Positions 49,089 through 60,437 are shown, counted from the first letter of the stretch. The stretch: DNA of 64,000 bases from Candidatus Micropelagos thuwalensis (GCF_000469155.1 NZ_AWXE01000004.1:248001-312000), one strand, 5' to 3'. A program made the numbers and translations. Notes: generated by a model from the sequence alone, not told the origin.

Positions 49089-49852
49089 TACTCTGTCTCG
49101 TTTTCAGGTTTCGCACGATTGGTTTGCTTTATGAGCCACTGCACATAAACAATTACAAGCGCCAAGGCAAGACCGTACCATGTAACAACATATTCTAAAT
49201 GACGATTCGGTAAATTGACCCGCGTTTGTCCGCCAATAGGAGATTGTACAGGAAAAATATTTTCCGGGGTTTCTAGGCTATCAACAAAAAAGGGGGCAAT
49301 CGACCAGCTATTCTCCTCATAGCCAGCATTTTGAGCCATGGCAGCGACATCTTTCACAAACCAAAGTTTCTTACCCGGTTCATTAGGGGGATCAAAAATA
49401 TTGCGCTCACCAGGCCAGACCATCAACCCTTCCAAACGAACCTCACCTGAAATCTGACCGGCTTGCCGGGAAGCAGGGGCTTTCTGGGATGCTGGAACAT
49501 AGCCGCGATTGACCATGACAATCCGGTCATCCCCTATCACAAAAGGTGTAATGACCTGATAGCCAGGACCGAATTTTTCGTGATGCGCAAACCAGAACTG
49601 CTCGGCCTGATGATCAAAAGCACCCTTAACAAAAACACGTTGATACACATAGTCATCGGATGAAAGGCCTTGCCATTCGCGTGACGTTGGAATGCTCTGA
49701 ACTGGAGTGGCAAGACGCGCTTCAATCACCTCAATAAGGTTTTTTTTCCATGTCAGACGTTCCATCTGCCAATTGCCAAGACTTACAAGAAATGCAAAGA
49801 CTGGCAGACAGACCAGCGTCGGTATCAAATATAGCCTTAACTGCGTCATCAC
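49088..49852 (-). CDS. SURF1 family cytochrome oxidase biogenesis protein
   Basis: This 254-residue protein has two terminal membrane helices (about 7-25 and 222-242) enclosing a periplasmic domain, the SURF1 layout. LGNWQMERLTWKKNLI, VYQRVFVKGAFD, GPGYQVITPF, VNRGYVPAS and NRHLEYVVTWYGLALAL are typical. SURF1 helps insert haem a into subunit I of aa3 oxidases. It follows DUF983 and ctaE in the oxidase operon and overlaps thrC by one base. Confidence 0.93.
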   Translation of the reverse strand: MMTQLRLYLIPTLVCLPVFAFLVSLGNWQMERLTWKKNLIEVIEARLATPVQSIPTSREWQGLSSDDYVYQRVFVKGAFDHQAEQFWFAHHEKFGPGYQVITPFVIGDDRIVMVNRGYVPASQKAPASRQAGQISGEVRLEGLMVWPGERNIFDPPNEPGKKLWFVKDVAAMAQNAGYEENSWSIAPFFVDSLETPENIFPVQSPIGGQTRVNLPNRHLEYVVTWYGLALALVIVYVQWLIKQTNRAKPENETE

Positions 49853-49875
49853 TTAATCCGCAAAAAAAGAGGGCA

Positions 49876-50244
49876 TTACTCACCCTCATTGTGCTTTTTT
49901 TCATTACCCTTGTGAAGTCTGCCTTCATGCGCATTATGCCGATATTGGGAATAAATAAGCCACGCCTTAGCCGGGCGAAGCATCAACATCGGCACTGCGA
50001 AGCCAAGCGGAAGGAAGATCGCAAAATGAATAATGTATGCCGGTTGCCAACGTAATTCGACATAAAGCGCTACACCCGTTACCAATAACCCTGCCAGCAT
50101 GATCACAAAGACAGCAGGGCCGTCACCTGTATCTATCTGGCTATAGTCAAAGTGACAGGCCGCGCAAGTTTTGGGCAGAGACAAAAAACCTTCAAACAAA
50201 GGTGTTTGCCCACATGCAGGGCATCTTGATGAGAAAATGCCCAT
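49876..50244 (-). CDS. DUF983 family membrane protein
   Basis: In this 122-residue protein an N-terminal zinc-ribbon-like part (CPACGQTPLFEGF and CAACHFDYS, four Cys) is followed by two membrane helices (about 46-66 and 72-92). DUF983 proteins sit next to SURF1 and COX subunit III genes in many Alphaproteobacteria, as here, and are presumed to aid oxidase assembly. Their chemistry is not established. Confidence 0.9.
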   Translation of the reverse strand: MGIFSSRCPACGQTPLFEGFLSLPKTCAACHFDYSQIDTGDGPAVFVIMLAGLLVTGVALYVELRWQPAYIIHFAIFLPLGFAVPMLMLRPAKAWLIYSQYRHNAHEGRLHKGNEKKHNEGE

Positions 50245-50252
50245 ATTTTTCC

Positions 50253-51086
50253 TTAATGGGCTGCCGGCGTTCCCGCACCAATGATGTAAATCACCACAAA
50301 CAGGAATAGCCAGACAACATCAACAAAATGCCAATACCAGGCTGCAGCCTCAAACCCAAAATGCTGCTTAGGCGTAAACCCGCCATTAATGGCCCGCAAA
50401 AGACAAACCAGAAGAAAGATAGTACCTACAATCACATGGAAACCATGAAACCCGGTTGCCATAAAGAAAGTCGCACCATAAATATGACCGGAAAAGCCGA
50501 AAGCTGCGTGCTGGTATTCATAGACTTGGAAAACCGTGAATAAAGCGCCAAGCCCAACAGTGAGGATGAGACCCCATTTAAGCTCTTCACGATTATCCTC
50601 AAGCAGTGCATGGTGCGCCCATGTAACTGTTGTACCGGAAGTCAGCAATATCAGTGTATTAATCAACGGCAAATGCCAAGGGTCGAATGTTTCAATACCG
50701 TCTGGTGGCCAATGTCCACCTGTCAGTTCTGTTCTGGAAAACTGAATGGCTTCGCCCGGATAAAGGCTCGCATCAAAATAAGCCCAGAACCAGGCAACAA
50801 AAAACATAACCTCTGAGGCAATAAACAAAATCATGCCATAGCGGTGGTGAAGTTGAACAACTGGTGTGTGATCACCACTATTGGCTTCAATAATTACATC
50901 GCGCCACCATGAAACCATAGTGTAGAGCACACCCATAAGGCCAATGAGCATCACCCATGGGCCACTATCATGAAAGTATAAGACAGCCCCTACAGCCAAT
51001 ATAAAAGCACTTAACGAGCCAACAAACGGCCATGGACTCGGATTGACAAGATGATAATCGTGTTTTTTAGCGTGTGCATCTGCCAT
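50253..51086 (-). CDS. ctaE: cytochrome c oxidase subunit III
   Basis: This 277-residue integral membrane subunit has seven predicted helices. [90 protein letters not shown] and [16 protein letters not shown] are hallmarks. It stabilises proton uptake in aa3-type oxidase. It belongs to the ctaC-ctaD-ctaB-ctaG-ctaE operon; a 45-nt gap separates it from ctaG upstream. Confidence 0.97.
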   Translation of the reverse strand: MADAHAKKHDYHLVNPSPWPFVGSLSAFILAVGAVLYFHDSGPWVMLIGLMGVLYTMVSWWRDVIIEANSGDHTPVVQLHHRYGMILFIASEVMFFVAWFWAYFDASLYPGEAIQFSRTELTGGHWPPDGIETFDPWHLPLINTLILLTSGTTVTWAHHALLEDNREELKWGLILTVGLGALFTVFQVYEYQHAAFGFSGHIYGATFFMATGFHGFHVIVGTIFLLVCLLRAINGGFTPKQHFGFEAAAWYWHFVDVVWLFLFVVIYIIGAGTPAAH

Positions 51087-51131
51087 ATTTTTCCCCTGTA
51101 TTCATCGTGTAGGCATTTTTGTGAATGCTTA

Positions 51132-51740
51132 CTAACCCTGTGGTATCTGTTTTGTGTTTAACGCCGCCTGATTGGATACCTTTTCAGACGCCGGTTTAGG
51201 TTTTAAAAAGAAAGTATAAGACAAGGTGATGGTTTTAATATCATTCATCTCGTCGTCCTCGGCAATTTCCGGATCGATAAAGAATGTCACTGGCATATCT
51301 ACTGTCTCGCCAGGTGCTAATGTCTGTTCTACGAAGCAGAAACAATCAATTTTAGAAAAATAATATCCTGCTTTTTGAGGCGTGACATTAAAAGTCGCCG
51401 TACCGGTTAATTCTTCATCAGTCGGATTATGCGCTTTATAGAAAGCCAGACCCGTCTCGCCGACCTTCAGACTGACAGCGTTCTCAGGGGCTGTAAACTC
51501 CCAAGGCATTTGTCGGTTGCGTGAGGCATCAAAGCGAACCGTCACTTGTCTTTCAATAATTGTGTCAGATGCAGTTTCAGCACGGTTGGTGGTTCCGGCA
51601 TATCCCGTCACACGACAAAACAGATCGTAAAGCGGGACAGCGGCATAAGCCATGCCACCCATAAAAACTACACCGGCAAGGCAGAACCCGACGGTTCTGT
51701 TTAAATGAGACGATGTTTTACGGATAGACTGTTTTGACAT
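51132..51740 (-). CDS. ctaG: cytochrome c oxidase assembly protein CtaG/Cox11
   Basis: This 202-residue copper chaperone delivers CuB to subunit I. A single N-terminal membrane helix (about 15-38) is followed by a periplasmic beta domain with the conserved copper motif IDCFCFVEQTL (Cys-Phe-Cys). AVPLYDLFCRVTGYAGT, LAFYKAHNPT and MPVTFFIDPEI are also family features. It lies between the small ctaF-like gene and ctaE. Confidence 0.95.
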   Translation of the reverse strand: MSKQSIRKTSSHLNRTVGFCLAGVVFMGGMAYAAVPLYDLFCRVTGYAGTTNRAETASDTIIERQVTVRFDASRNRQMPWEFTAPENAVSLKVGETGLAFYKAHNPTDEELTGTATFNVTPQKAGYYFSKIDCFCFVEQTLAPGETVDMPVTFFIDPEIAEDDEMNDIKTITLSYTFFLKPKPASEKVSNQAALNTKQIPQG

Positions 51741-51761
51741 GAGTAACCTTCGATAATGTCC

Positions 51762-51929
51762 TTATAACGGTCGTTGCACGATATTTGAGCCGAGCTTGAC
51801 AACTGTGACGAGGAAAAATAGCACGACGAAACCGGCAAGAACCCAGCCCATAACAGCAGCTCTTTTGCGCCGACGAGTGAGCAACTCATCATTCCATTCA
51901 GGTGTTCCTTCGAATTCTTCTCTCATCAT
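51762..51929 (-). CDS. small single-helix membrane protein of the oxidase operon (CtaF/CoxF-like position)
   Basis: In this protein of about 55 residues an acidic start (MREEFEGTPEWNDEL) is followed by a basic RRRKRAA stretch and one membrane helix (VMGWVLAGFVVLFFLVTVV). The ATG at 51929 has AAAAAGG five bases upstream; an in-frame TTG at 51950 is less likely. Small ORFs at this spot between ctaB and ctaG recur in alphaproteobacterial oxidase clusters. The function is unknown. Confidence 0.75.
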   Translation of the reverse strand: MMREEFEGTPEWNDELLTRRRKRAAVMGWVLAGFVVLFFLVTVVKLGSNIVQRPL

Positions 51930-51939
51930 AAACGCCTTT

Positions 51940-52902
51940 TTAAATACCAATCAGCTTATCAGCGGGAAACCCAGCAAACAGCAGGAATAAGTAAAAAATG
52001 GAATAAGCAAACAGTGCCTTCGCCGCCGCTGCTTGCCGTTCATCAGGCGCAATCAAAAGCCAAAAGCTCATCGCAACAAACAAGGTGCTTAAAGCCGTTG
52101 AAAACAAAGCATAGAAAAGACCCGCATAACCCAACAAAGCTGGTAAAGCAGCAAATATGGCCATGATGAGCGCATAAGCAAAGATTTGGATACGCGTATT
52201 TTTTGACCCGGCAACCGCTGGCATCATGGGAATGTTATTTTCTGTGTAGTCTTTGTTTTTCAAAAGGGCGAGCGCCCAAAAATGCGGCGGTGTCCAGAAA
52301 AAAATAATCGCAAACATTAAAACTGGAAGCGTTTCTACAGACCCTGTCACTGCCGCCCAGCCAACCACTGGTGGAAAAGCGCCGGCGGCTCCCCCAATAA
52401 CAATATTCTGAGCTGTGAAGCGCTTCAGCCATATCGTGTATATCACGGCATAAAAGAAAATCGTGAAGGCCAAAAGTCCCGCTGACAACCAGTTGATGAA
52501 AACGCCGAGGCACATAATCGAGCCGGCTGACAGTGTCAGCCCAAAACCCAGTGCTGATTCTTTTGTAATCCGACCGGATGGAATGGGACGCGTCCGGGTG
52601 CGTTCCATATTCGCATCAATATCTGCGTCATACCACATATTCAGTGCGCCTGAAGCCCCTGCACCAAGTGCAATCAGTAATAAAGCTGTAAAAGCAATGA
52701 CAGGATGCACCCCGCCCCCTGCACCACTTGGTGCCATAATCATGCCGATAAGTGTGGTGAACACAACCAACGACATGACACGGGGTTTAAGCAATTCAAA
52801 ATAATCCGCAGCGCTTGCCATTTCTGTCGTCAAATCAGGGACACCACCCGCCCTCGGGACGGATGTGTCGATGACTGGCAAGTCGGCGCTATTATTTGCC
52901 AT
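51940..52902 (-). CDS. ctaB: protohaem IX farnesyltransferase
   Basis: This UbiA-superfamily membrane enzyme of about 320 residues converts haem b to haem o for the aa3 oxidase. The prenyl-diphosphate/metal motif NMWYDADIDANMERTRTRPIPSGRI is clear, and the second motif region has PPHFWALALLKNKDYTENNIPMMP. About eight or nine membrane helices are expected. The ATG at 52902 is preferred over a TTG at 52917. The stop lies 10 nt before the next ATG. A haem a synthase (CtaA) is not in the window. Confidence 0.95.
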   Translation of the reverse strand: MANNSADLPVIDTSVPRAGGVPDLTTEMASAADYFELLKPRVMSLVVFTTLIGMIMAPSGAGGGVHPVIAFTALLLIALGAGASGALNMWYDADIDANMERTRTRPIPSGRITKESALGFGLTLSAGSIMCLGVFINWLSAGLLAFTIFFYAVIYTIWLKRFTAQNIVIGGAAGAFPPVVGWAAVTGSVETLPVLMFAIIFFWTPPHFWALALLKNKDYTENNIPMMPAVAGSKNTRIQIFAYALIMAIFAALPALLGYAGLFYALFSTALSTLFVAMSFWLLIAPDERQAAAAKALFAYSIFYLFLLFAGFPADKLIGI

Positions 52903-52919
52903 AGGGGTTTTCTCCAAGC

Positions 52920-54524
<1,605 letters not shown>

Positions 54525-54541
54525 TTATATCCTCTTACTCG

Positions 54542-55396
54542 TTATTTCGATAAATGTGTGGCTGAAACTTCTGCCAGATTGGTGTTAGCTTCGTCATAGG
54601 AAGCAAATTCGACTTTTGCCTGCTCAACCCAAGCAGTAAATTCTTCTTTTTCGACAACTTTAACCATGATCGGCATAAAAGAATGGCGAATGCCACAAAG
54701 CTCAGAGCACTGGCCATAATATGTGCCTGTTTTGTTGGCCCTAAACCATGTTTCGTTAAGGCGGCCTGGATAAGCATCCATTTTGACACCAAAGGCTGGC
54801 ATTGCCCAGTTATGGATGACATCTGCAGCCGTCACGAGAACACGGACGGTTGTATCGACCGGCACAACAACCGCGTTGTCTGTTGTCAAAAGACGCGGTT
54901 GACCCGGCTGTAATTCGTCGTCTTCTAACATCAAAGCGTCAAAAGCAAAATCGCCATGGTCGGGATATTCATAGCCCCAGTACCACTGATACCCTGTGGC
55001 TTTGATGGTCATATCGGCCTCAGGTGTTGCCTGATCATACAAAAGACGGAAAGACGGCACAGCGATGACCAGCAGAATCAAAATCGGGATAACTGTCCAG
55101 ACAACCTCAATCAATGTGTTGTGACTTGTTTTGGAAGGCACGGGGTTGGCTTTAGCATTAAAACGTAACATAACGTAAACCATCAGACCCAGCACGAACA
55201 CCGTAATGGCAGTCATGAGAATAAGGAGAAAATCGTTAAAACTTGAAATCCGCGCCATCATATCAGTGGCGGCGGGCTGGAAACCAAGTTGCCATGGCTC
55301 AGGCTGCGCGGCATGGACTGATGGCGCTCCCATCAGGCTCATCATACCAATGGCAAGCAGCAACGCAGAAGGATTTAATATTTTATTCAGGCGCAT
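54542..55396 (-). CDS. ctaC: cytochrome c oxidase subunit II
   Basis: In this protein of about 284 residues a signal peptide (about 1-29) precedes two membrane helices and a periplasmic cupredoxin domain. The CuA site is GQCSELCGIRHSFMPIM, with the expected Cys-x3-Cys-x3-His-x2-Met. GYQWYWGYEYPD supplies the aromatic patch for electron entry. The ATG at 55396 has AAGGG upstream; the frame is open to 55432 without support. It is the first gene of the oxidase operon. A TATAAT lies at 55440-55435 on the minus strand. Confidence 0.96.
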   Translation of the reverse strand: MRLNKILNPSALLLAIGMMSLMGAPSVHAAQPEPWQLGFQPAATDMMARISSFNDFLLILMTAITVFVLGLMVYVMLRFNAKANPVPSKTSHNTLIEVVWTVIPILILLVIAVPSFRLLYDQATPEADMTIKATGYQWYWGYEYPDHGDFAFDALMLEDDELQPGQPRLLTTDNAVVVPVDTTVRVLVTAADVIHNWAMPAFGVKMDAYPGRLNETWFRANKTGTYYGQCSELCGIRHSFMPIMVKVVEKEEFTAWVEQAKVEFASYDEANTNLAEVSATHLSK

Positions 55397-55434
55397 GAAA
55401 TTACCCTTAAATTCGGTTGGTTGATTACACATAT

Positions 55435-55480
55435 ATTATAATGGCCAATGGCACAAAATCACTGAATTAAGTGACCGTGC
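55435..55480 (-). promoter_or_regulatory. ctaC promoter region with imperfect dyad
   Basis: A consensus TATAAT (minus strand 55440-55435) lacks a good -35. At the -35 position is an interrupted dyad: GCAC (55451-55454), TCACT (55459-55463), AGTGA (55470-55474) and GTGC (55477-55480). It may be an activator or repressor site for the oxidase operon. Weak evidence. Confidence 0.35.
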
Positions 55481-55579
55481 GACCAAATGCCCAAAACAGA
55501 AACGCTTAACTTAAAAAGCTATCTGCAACACAATGAAACAAAAAACTGGTACTTAAAGCAAATCATGTCAGACTAATTT

Positions 55580-55609
55580 TTGACATCAACATCATACGCC
55601 ACATATTAT
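55580..55609 (+). promoter_or_regulatory. putative tldD promoter
   Basis: A consensus TTGACA (55580-55585) is followed after 18 nt by TATTAT (55604-55609). The transcript would start near 55616, giving a leader of about 47 nt before the ATG at 55663. Confidence 0.6.
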
Positions 55610-55662
55610 CTTACAAACAATACGCCTGAACTTGGAAATCCCCTAATCAGAAATGGTGAGAT

Positions 55663-57081
55663 ATGAAACCTGAAAATCTATTTTTTGACACGTCTGGCCT
55701 CGACAAGGATCACGCGCAACGTCTCACCGAAGAAGCCTTAACTGGTTCGGATGACGGAGAGCTTTTTATGGAGCATACGCTCTCAGAGAGTTTTTCTTTT
55801 GATAACAATAGGTTACGTGCTGCAAATTTTGATACGTCCCGCGGCTTTGGATTGCGCGCGGTAAAAGACGAAACCGCAGGATATGCCCATAGCACGGATT
55901 TGAGCGAAACAGCCATAAAACGCGCTGCGTCTGCTTTGACACCTGTGATTTCCGGTCATAGCGGCACTGTATCGGACGCGCTCGCAAAAACCGATACAAG
56001 TCTTTACACGGACACAAACCCGCTTGAAGGGGAAGGCTTTGCAGACAAAGTCAAAATTTTAGAAGATATCAATGCCTATGCCCGCGCAAAAGATAACCGT
56101 GTTAGACAGGTCTCCATTGGTCTTTCTGGCGAGTGGCAGGCTGTCGCAATCATTCGACCTGACGGACAACCTGTTTTTGATGTGCGCCCCCTTGTGAGGC
56201 TTGATGTCTCAGTCGTTGCTGGTGAGGGCGACAGACAGGAAAGCGGACATTGCGGACGAGGAGGGCGTGCTGGATACGCTAAGTGGCTGACCCCTGAAAA
56301 CTGGCAAGGTCAGGTTGATGAGGCCTTGCGTTCGGCCTTGGTTAATCTTGACTCAGTTCCAGCCCCTGCAGGTGAAATGGATGTCGTGCTGGGCCCTGGT
56401 TGGCCGGGCATTTTATTACATGAGGCCGTCGGTCATGGTCTTGAGGGGGACTTTAACCGGAAAAAAACGTCTGCTTTTTCCGACAGGATCGGTCAGCGCG
56501 TCGCTTCCCCAGGCGTCACCGTGATTGACGATGGTACCCTACCTGACCGAAGAGGCTCATTGTCAGTTGATGATGAGGGGACGCCAACAGAGAAAACTGT
56601 TCTTATTGAAGACGGTATTCTGACCGGTTACATGCAAGATCGCATGAATGCGCGCCTTATGGGCATGCAACCAACCGGAAATGGTCGCCGCGAAAGCTTT
56701 GCCTGTCAGCCCATGCCGCGCATGACGAACACTTATATGCTTGGTGGTGATAAAGACCCAGATGAAATTCTGGCAGATGTTAAAAAAGGTATTTATGCGG
56801 TCAGTTTTGGTGGCGGACAGGTCGACATCACCTCAGGCAAATTTGTTTTCTCCTGCACAGAAGCCTATCAAATTGAAGACGGGAAGTTAGGCGCACCAAT
56901 TAAAGGCGCGACACTTATCGGCACAGGCCCTGAAAGCATGCAACGCATTAACATGATAGGTAATGATATGAGGCTTGATGACGGTATCGGCACCTGCGGC
57001 AAAGAAGGCCAAGGGGTTCCTGTCGGGGTTGGGCAACCCACACTCAGACTGGAAGGTCTAACTGTTGGCGGCACGGGCTAG
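55663..57081 (+). CDS. tldD: metalloprotease TldD
   Basis: This 472-residue catalytic half of the TldD/TldE (PmbA) heterodimer degrades unfolded peptides and matures some ribosomal peptides. The zinc motif is HEAVGHGLEGDFN with His253, Glu254 and His258; the third ligand Cys lies in the conserved RESFACQPMPRMTNT region. SRGFGLRAV near the N-terminus and GMQPTGNGRRES are typical. The partner pmbA is in this window at 60.5 kb but not adjacent. It is divergent from the oxidase operon. Confidence 0.96.
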   Translation: MKPENLFFDTSGLDKDHAQRLTEEALTGSDDGELFMEHTLSESFSFDNNRLRAANFDTSRGFGLRAVKDETAGYAHSTDLSETAIKRAASALTPVISGHSGTVSDALAKTDTSLYTDTNPLEGEGFADKVKILEDINAYARAKDNRVRQVSIGLSGEWQAVAIIRPDGQPVFDVRPLVRLDVSVVAGEGDRQESGHCGRGGRAGYAKWLTPENWQGQVDEALRSALVNLDSVPAPAGEMDVVLGPGWPGILLHEAVGHGLEGDFNRKKTSAFSDRIGQRVASPGVTVIDDGTLPDRRGSLSVDDEGTPTEKTVLIEDGILTGYMQDRMNARLMGMQPTGNGRRESFACQPMPRMTNTYMLGGDKDPDEILADVKKGIYAVSFGGGQVDITSGKFVFSCTEAYQIEDGKLGAPIKGATLIGTGPESMQRINMIGNDMRLDDGIGTCGKEGQGVPVGVGQPTLRLEGLTVGGTG

Positions 57082-57102
57082 AATGTCCAGCCTGATTATA
57101 AA

Positions 57103-58455
57103 TCAATAAGTTAATGCTTTATAGACAGCGGTAATATCGCCTTGCCATTCTGTTGAAAGTTGTGTTGCTAATGTCTCGGCAGGACTACACCCTTGTTCAA
57201 TGACAGCTTCCAGAGGCTTTAAATATTGGGTTTCATCCGCACCTTTATAATCCACCGCACCACGTGCAATAAGCCCCTCACGCGACAAGTCGATTGCTCG
57301 GCGCGCAACATCCAACAGGCTGCCGTCTCTAAATTCTGCTTTCAATCCTTGTCGTGCAGCATTGATACGCATCGCATGACGTTCTTCCGACGACCAGTCA
57401 GAGATCATATCAAGTGCTTTTTTCTGTGTAGCCTCATCATAGAGCAAACCGACCCAGAAAGCAGGTAACGCACAAAAAGTATCTTGTGGGCCGCTATCAG
57501 CGCCGCGCATTTCAATAAACCTTTTCAATCTCGCTTCGGGAAACAGCGTCGTCAGATGGTTTTCCCAATCTTCGCCGGTCGGTTTTTCGCCGGGGAGAAC
57601 TGACAGATTTCCATCCAGAAAATCCTTAAAACTCAGGCCTGTAGCATCAATAAAATGCCCGTCTCGAATGACGAAATACATCGGCACATCTAGCGCATAA
57701 TCTACATAACGTTCATAACCAAAATTATCAAAAACAAAAGGCAGATTACCTGTCCGTTGTGCATCGGTATCCAGCCAAACAAGCGAGCGTTCTGACACAT
57801 GCCCCGTGCTCTGCCCATTGATGAAAGGTGAATTAGCAAATAACGCAGTAGCAATGGGTTGCAGTGCCAGCGCAATTTGCATTTTCTGGACCATATCAGC
57901 TTCGGAAGAAAAATCGAGATTCACCTGCACGGTTGCCGTCAGATACATCATCTCCAACCCCCTCAATCCCCGAGTCGGCATATAGTCCGTCATAATATCA
58001 TAACGACCTTTCGGCATTTTGGGCATATCTGCAACCGACCAGTCCGGCGCATATCCGATGCCCATATAGGCTTGCCCCAAGCTATCGGCAAGTTGCAAAA
58101 CCTCTTTAAGATGTGTGCCAACCTCGGCGCATGTTTGATGGATATTCACCAAGGGCGCACCGGAAAGCTCTAATTGCCCCCCCGGTTCGAGGGTCACAGA
58201 GCCACCGCCTTGATCTTTTGGACGTGTAAGCGCAATCAGCGTTTCACCCTCATACTTGCCCTGCCAGCCCTTATCTATAAGCCCTTCAAGCATAGCTTTA
58301 ATGCCATTTGGCCCTTCATAAGGCAAAGGCGTGAAGTCATCAGGGCTATAACCAAACTTTTCGTGTTCAGTTCCGATACGCCACTGCTCTTTGGGTTTTT
58401 CACCGGCGGCAATCCATTCAATAAGGGATGCCTTGTTTTCAAGATATTCTGTCAT
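57103..58455 (-). CDS. gshA: glutamate--cysteine ligase (alphaproteobacterial/plant type)
   Basis: This 450-residue enzyme of the first step of glutathione synthesis begins as the plant-type GCL family does, with EWIAAGEKP, WRIGTEHEKFGY and VTLEPGGQLELSGAP. MKMPKGRYDIM-type and MTATVQVNLDF-like segments, FANSPF, RMRGADSG-type (here EMRGADSGP) and LPAFWVGLLYD follow in order. It ligates glutamate and cysteine with ATP. It is convergent with tldD, with 21 nt between stops, and no terminator hairpin is obvious there. Confidence 0.95.
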   Translation of the reverse strand: MTEYLENKASLIEWIAAGEKPKEQWRIGTEHEKFGYSPDDFTPLPYEGPNGIKAMLEGLIDKGWQGKYEGETLIALTRPKDQGGGSVTLEPGGQLELSGAPLVNIHQTCAEVGTHLKEVLQLADSLGQAYMGIGYAPDWSVADMPKMPKGRYDIMTDYMPTRGLRGLEMMYLTATVQVNLDFSSEADMVQKMQIALALQPIATALFANSPFINGQSTGHVSERSLVWLDTDAQRTGNLPFVFDNFGYERYVDYALDVPMYFVIRDGHFIDATGLSFKDFLDGNLSVLPGEKPTGEDWENHLTTLFPEARLKRFIEMRGADSGPQDTFCALPAFWVGLLYDEATQKKALDMISDWSSEERHAMRINAARQGLKAEFRDGSLLDVARRAIDLSREGLIARGAVDYKGADETQYLKPLEAVIEQGCSPAETLATQLSTEWQGDITAVYKALTY

Positions 58456-58537
58456 TCATCTCGTCTCTAAAGCCGATGTAAGCATGTTTTATGAATCGCG
58501 CAAGACGGGAAATGTATGACGCGCCCCAATACTGCCT

Positions 58538-59305
58538 CTATACCCAGTCCCCGATAGTCATCTGACAAAGCGAAAGAGCTGCAACCAGTGCGGTATCGGC
58601 GCGTAATATTCGCGGGCCAAGACTGATTGTAAGCGTGTCAGGGCGGGCATACAGTTTTTTTCTTTCAGCAGGCGAAAACCCACCTTCAGGCCCGATAAGA
58701 ACCGCCACGGGCTTATTCTTTATGGCTTCAAGCGCGTCTCGTGAGTCTTTTGTCAGCACCGGCCCCGCGCTCTCATCGCAAAAGATTAGAGAACGTGCGG
58801 GCGTGGCATCATCTAGTTTCTCAAGCGCCTGTTCGAAATTTATGGCTTCACATAATTCAGGGACATTCAATAAATTACATTGCTCAGCGGCCTCGACCAT
58901 ATTTGCCTTAAGACGTTCATAATTTAATCGCGTCTTTTGCGTATATTGCGTCATAACAGGCACTAAGGATGACGCACCCATTTCTGTGGCCTTTTGAACC
59001 ATATAATTAAGGCGAGCTTTTTTAACAGGGGCAAACAGCACATGGATATCCGAGGTAAAACTTTGCGGACGGGTTTGAGACCGTACCTGAATCTCGGCTA
59101 CTTTTTTATCAATTTGAGAAATCTCAGCCAACCACTCTCCATCGCGTCCGTTAAAAACTAAAATTGGTTCACCTGACTGACAGCGCATGACATTCCGCAA
59201 ATAATGATGTTGGCCTTTGATGAGCGAGCAATTCCGTCCTTCACTCAGATCTTCAGATATATAAAGCCTGATTTTGCCTGTCATCTGGTTATCTTGTGAC
59301 ACCAT
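58538..59305 (-). CDS. rsmE: 16S rRNA (uracil-1498-N3)-methyltransferase
   Basis: This SPOUT methyltransferase of about 255 residues has the N-terminal PUA-like part with HHYLRNVMR, the catalytic-domain LFAPVKKARLNYMVQKATEMGASSL and QCNLLNVPEL. The trefoil knot has VLIGPEGGFSPAE and ISLGPRILRADTALVAALSL. It methylates U1498 in the ribosomal decoding region. The start is ambiguous: 59305 (chosen, GAGAG upstream), 59284 and 59368 are all in frame. Confidence 0.93.
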   Translation of the reverse strand: MVSQDNQMTGKIRLYISEDLSEGRNCSLIKGQHHYLRNVMRCQSGEPILVFNGRDGEWLAEISQIDKKVAEIQVRSQTRPQSFTSDIHVLFAPVKKARLNYMVQKATEMGASSLVPVMTQYTQKTRLNYERLKANMVEAAEQCNLLNVPELCEAINFEQALEKLDDATPARSLIFCDESAGPVLTKDSRDALEAIKNKPVAVLIGPEGGFSPAERKKLYARPDTLTISLGPRILRADTALVAALSLCQMTIGDWV

Positions 59306-59443
59306 TGGTCTCTCTACCCATTTATGTTGCGAGCAGGTATAGTGTGCTCTGCTTAGTTTGGTTGGCATATTTATAGTGCTGTCCGTGCTAACAAAACACC
59401 AGTTATTTTTTAATCCACTTTATGAAACTCAAAGACCAAAAAT

Positions 59444-60364
59444 ATGCGTGACCAACCGCCTGCAGATGCCTCTATTGATAACTGGGTGAACCAATTTCTC
59501 CCGACTGCATGTATTCCATATGCCAGACTTGCCCGGCTGGACCGCCCCATTGGGAGCTGGTTACTTTTCTGGCCATGCCTATGGGGTGTCTGGCTGGCTC
59601 AACTTGAAACCGGCCTCATTCCTCTGTCGCAAACAATTTATATAAGTATGCTTTTTGCGCTCGGCGCTATCGTGATGCGCGGCGCAGGATGCACCTATAA
59701 TGACATTGTTGATCGCGACTATGACGGCAAGGTAGAGCGAAGTCGTAATCGTCCTCTCCCAGCTGGTCAAATCTCGGTCAAACAGGCATGGGTATTTTTA
59801 ATTGTTCAATGTCTTATCGGGCTAAGTGTTCTGTTACAGTTTAATCTGGAAACCATCGCCCTTGGCGTTTTATCGCTTATCCCCATTGCTATTTACCCAT
59901 TCATGAAACGCTTTACCTGGTGGCCACAACTGTTTCTGGGCATAGCGTTTAACTGGGGTGTATTGATGGGCTATGCGGCATTGACGGGAAACATTTCAAG
60001 TGCTGCGGGGATGGTTTATGTTGCCGCCATATTCTGGACAGTGGGATATGACACTATCTACGCCCATCAAGATCGCGAAGATGACGCACTGATCGGCCTG
60101 AAATCCTCTGCCATCCGACTCGGCGATAAGACCCATACCGCACTTTGGATTATTTACAGCTTAAGCGTGCTATGTTTCCTCACAGCAGGGGTGATGGCCT
60201 TTGCGGGCTTATGGTTCTACCTTATTATGGGTGGGGTGGCCCTGCATTTGGCGTGGCAGATTATAAACACGGATATAAGCGACAGCGACAAATGTCTTAT
60301 TGTTTTTAAATCGAACAGAAATCTAGGTTTTATCATCATGATAGCATTCGCATTCTCACTTTAG
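59444..60364 (+). CDS. ubiA: 4-hydroxybenzoate polyprenyltransferase
   Basis: This 306-residue membrane prenyltransferase of ubiquinone synthesis has the first metal/diphosphate motif NDIVDRDYDGKVERSRNRPLPAGQ (motif core 86-94) and the second motif YAHQDREDDALIGLKSSAIRLG. PYARLARLDRPIGSWLLFWPCLWG is the family N-terminus. It attaches the polyprenyl tail made by IspB to 4-hydroxybenzoate. A related fold, CtaB, is encoded at 52 kb. It is preceded by a divergent gap shared with rsmE. Confidence 0.95.
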   Translation: MRDQPPADASIDNWVNQFLPTACIPYARLARLDRPIGSWLLFWPCLWGVWLAQLETGLIPLSQTIYISMLFALGAIVMRGAGCTYNDIVDRDYDGKVERSRNRPLPAGQISVKQAWVFLIVQCLIGLSVLLQFNLETIALGVLSLIPIAIYPFMKRFTWWPQLFLGIAFNWGVLMGYAALTGNISSAAGMVYVAAIFWTVGYDTIYAHQDREDDALIGLKSSAIRLGDKTHTALWIIYSLSVLCFLTAGVMAFAGLWFYLIMGGVALHLAWQIINTDISDSDKCLIVFKSNRNLGFIIMIAFAFSL

Positions 60365-60437
60365 TCGGAAGTGGATTGAGGTTAAAAGTCTCTTAAAAGC
60401 TGACGAATGCCATAAAGGATCTATATGATTAATATAT

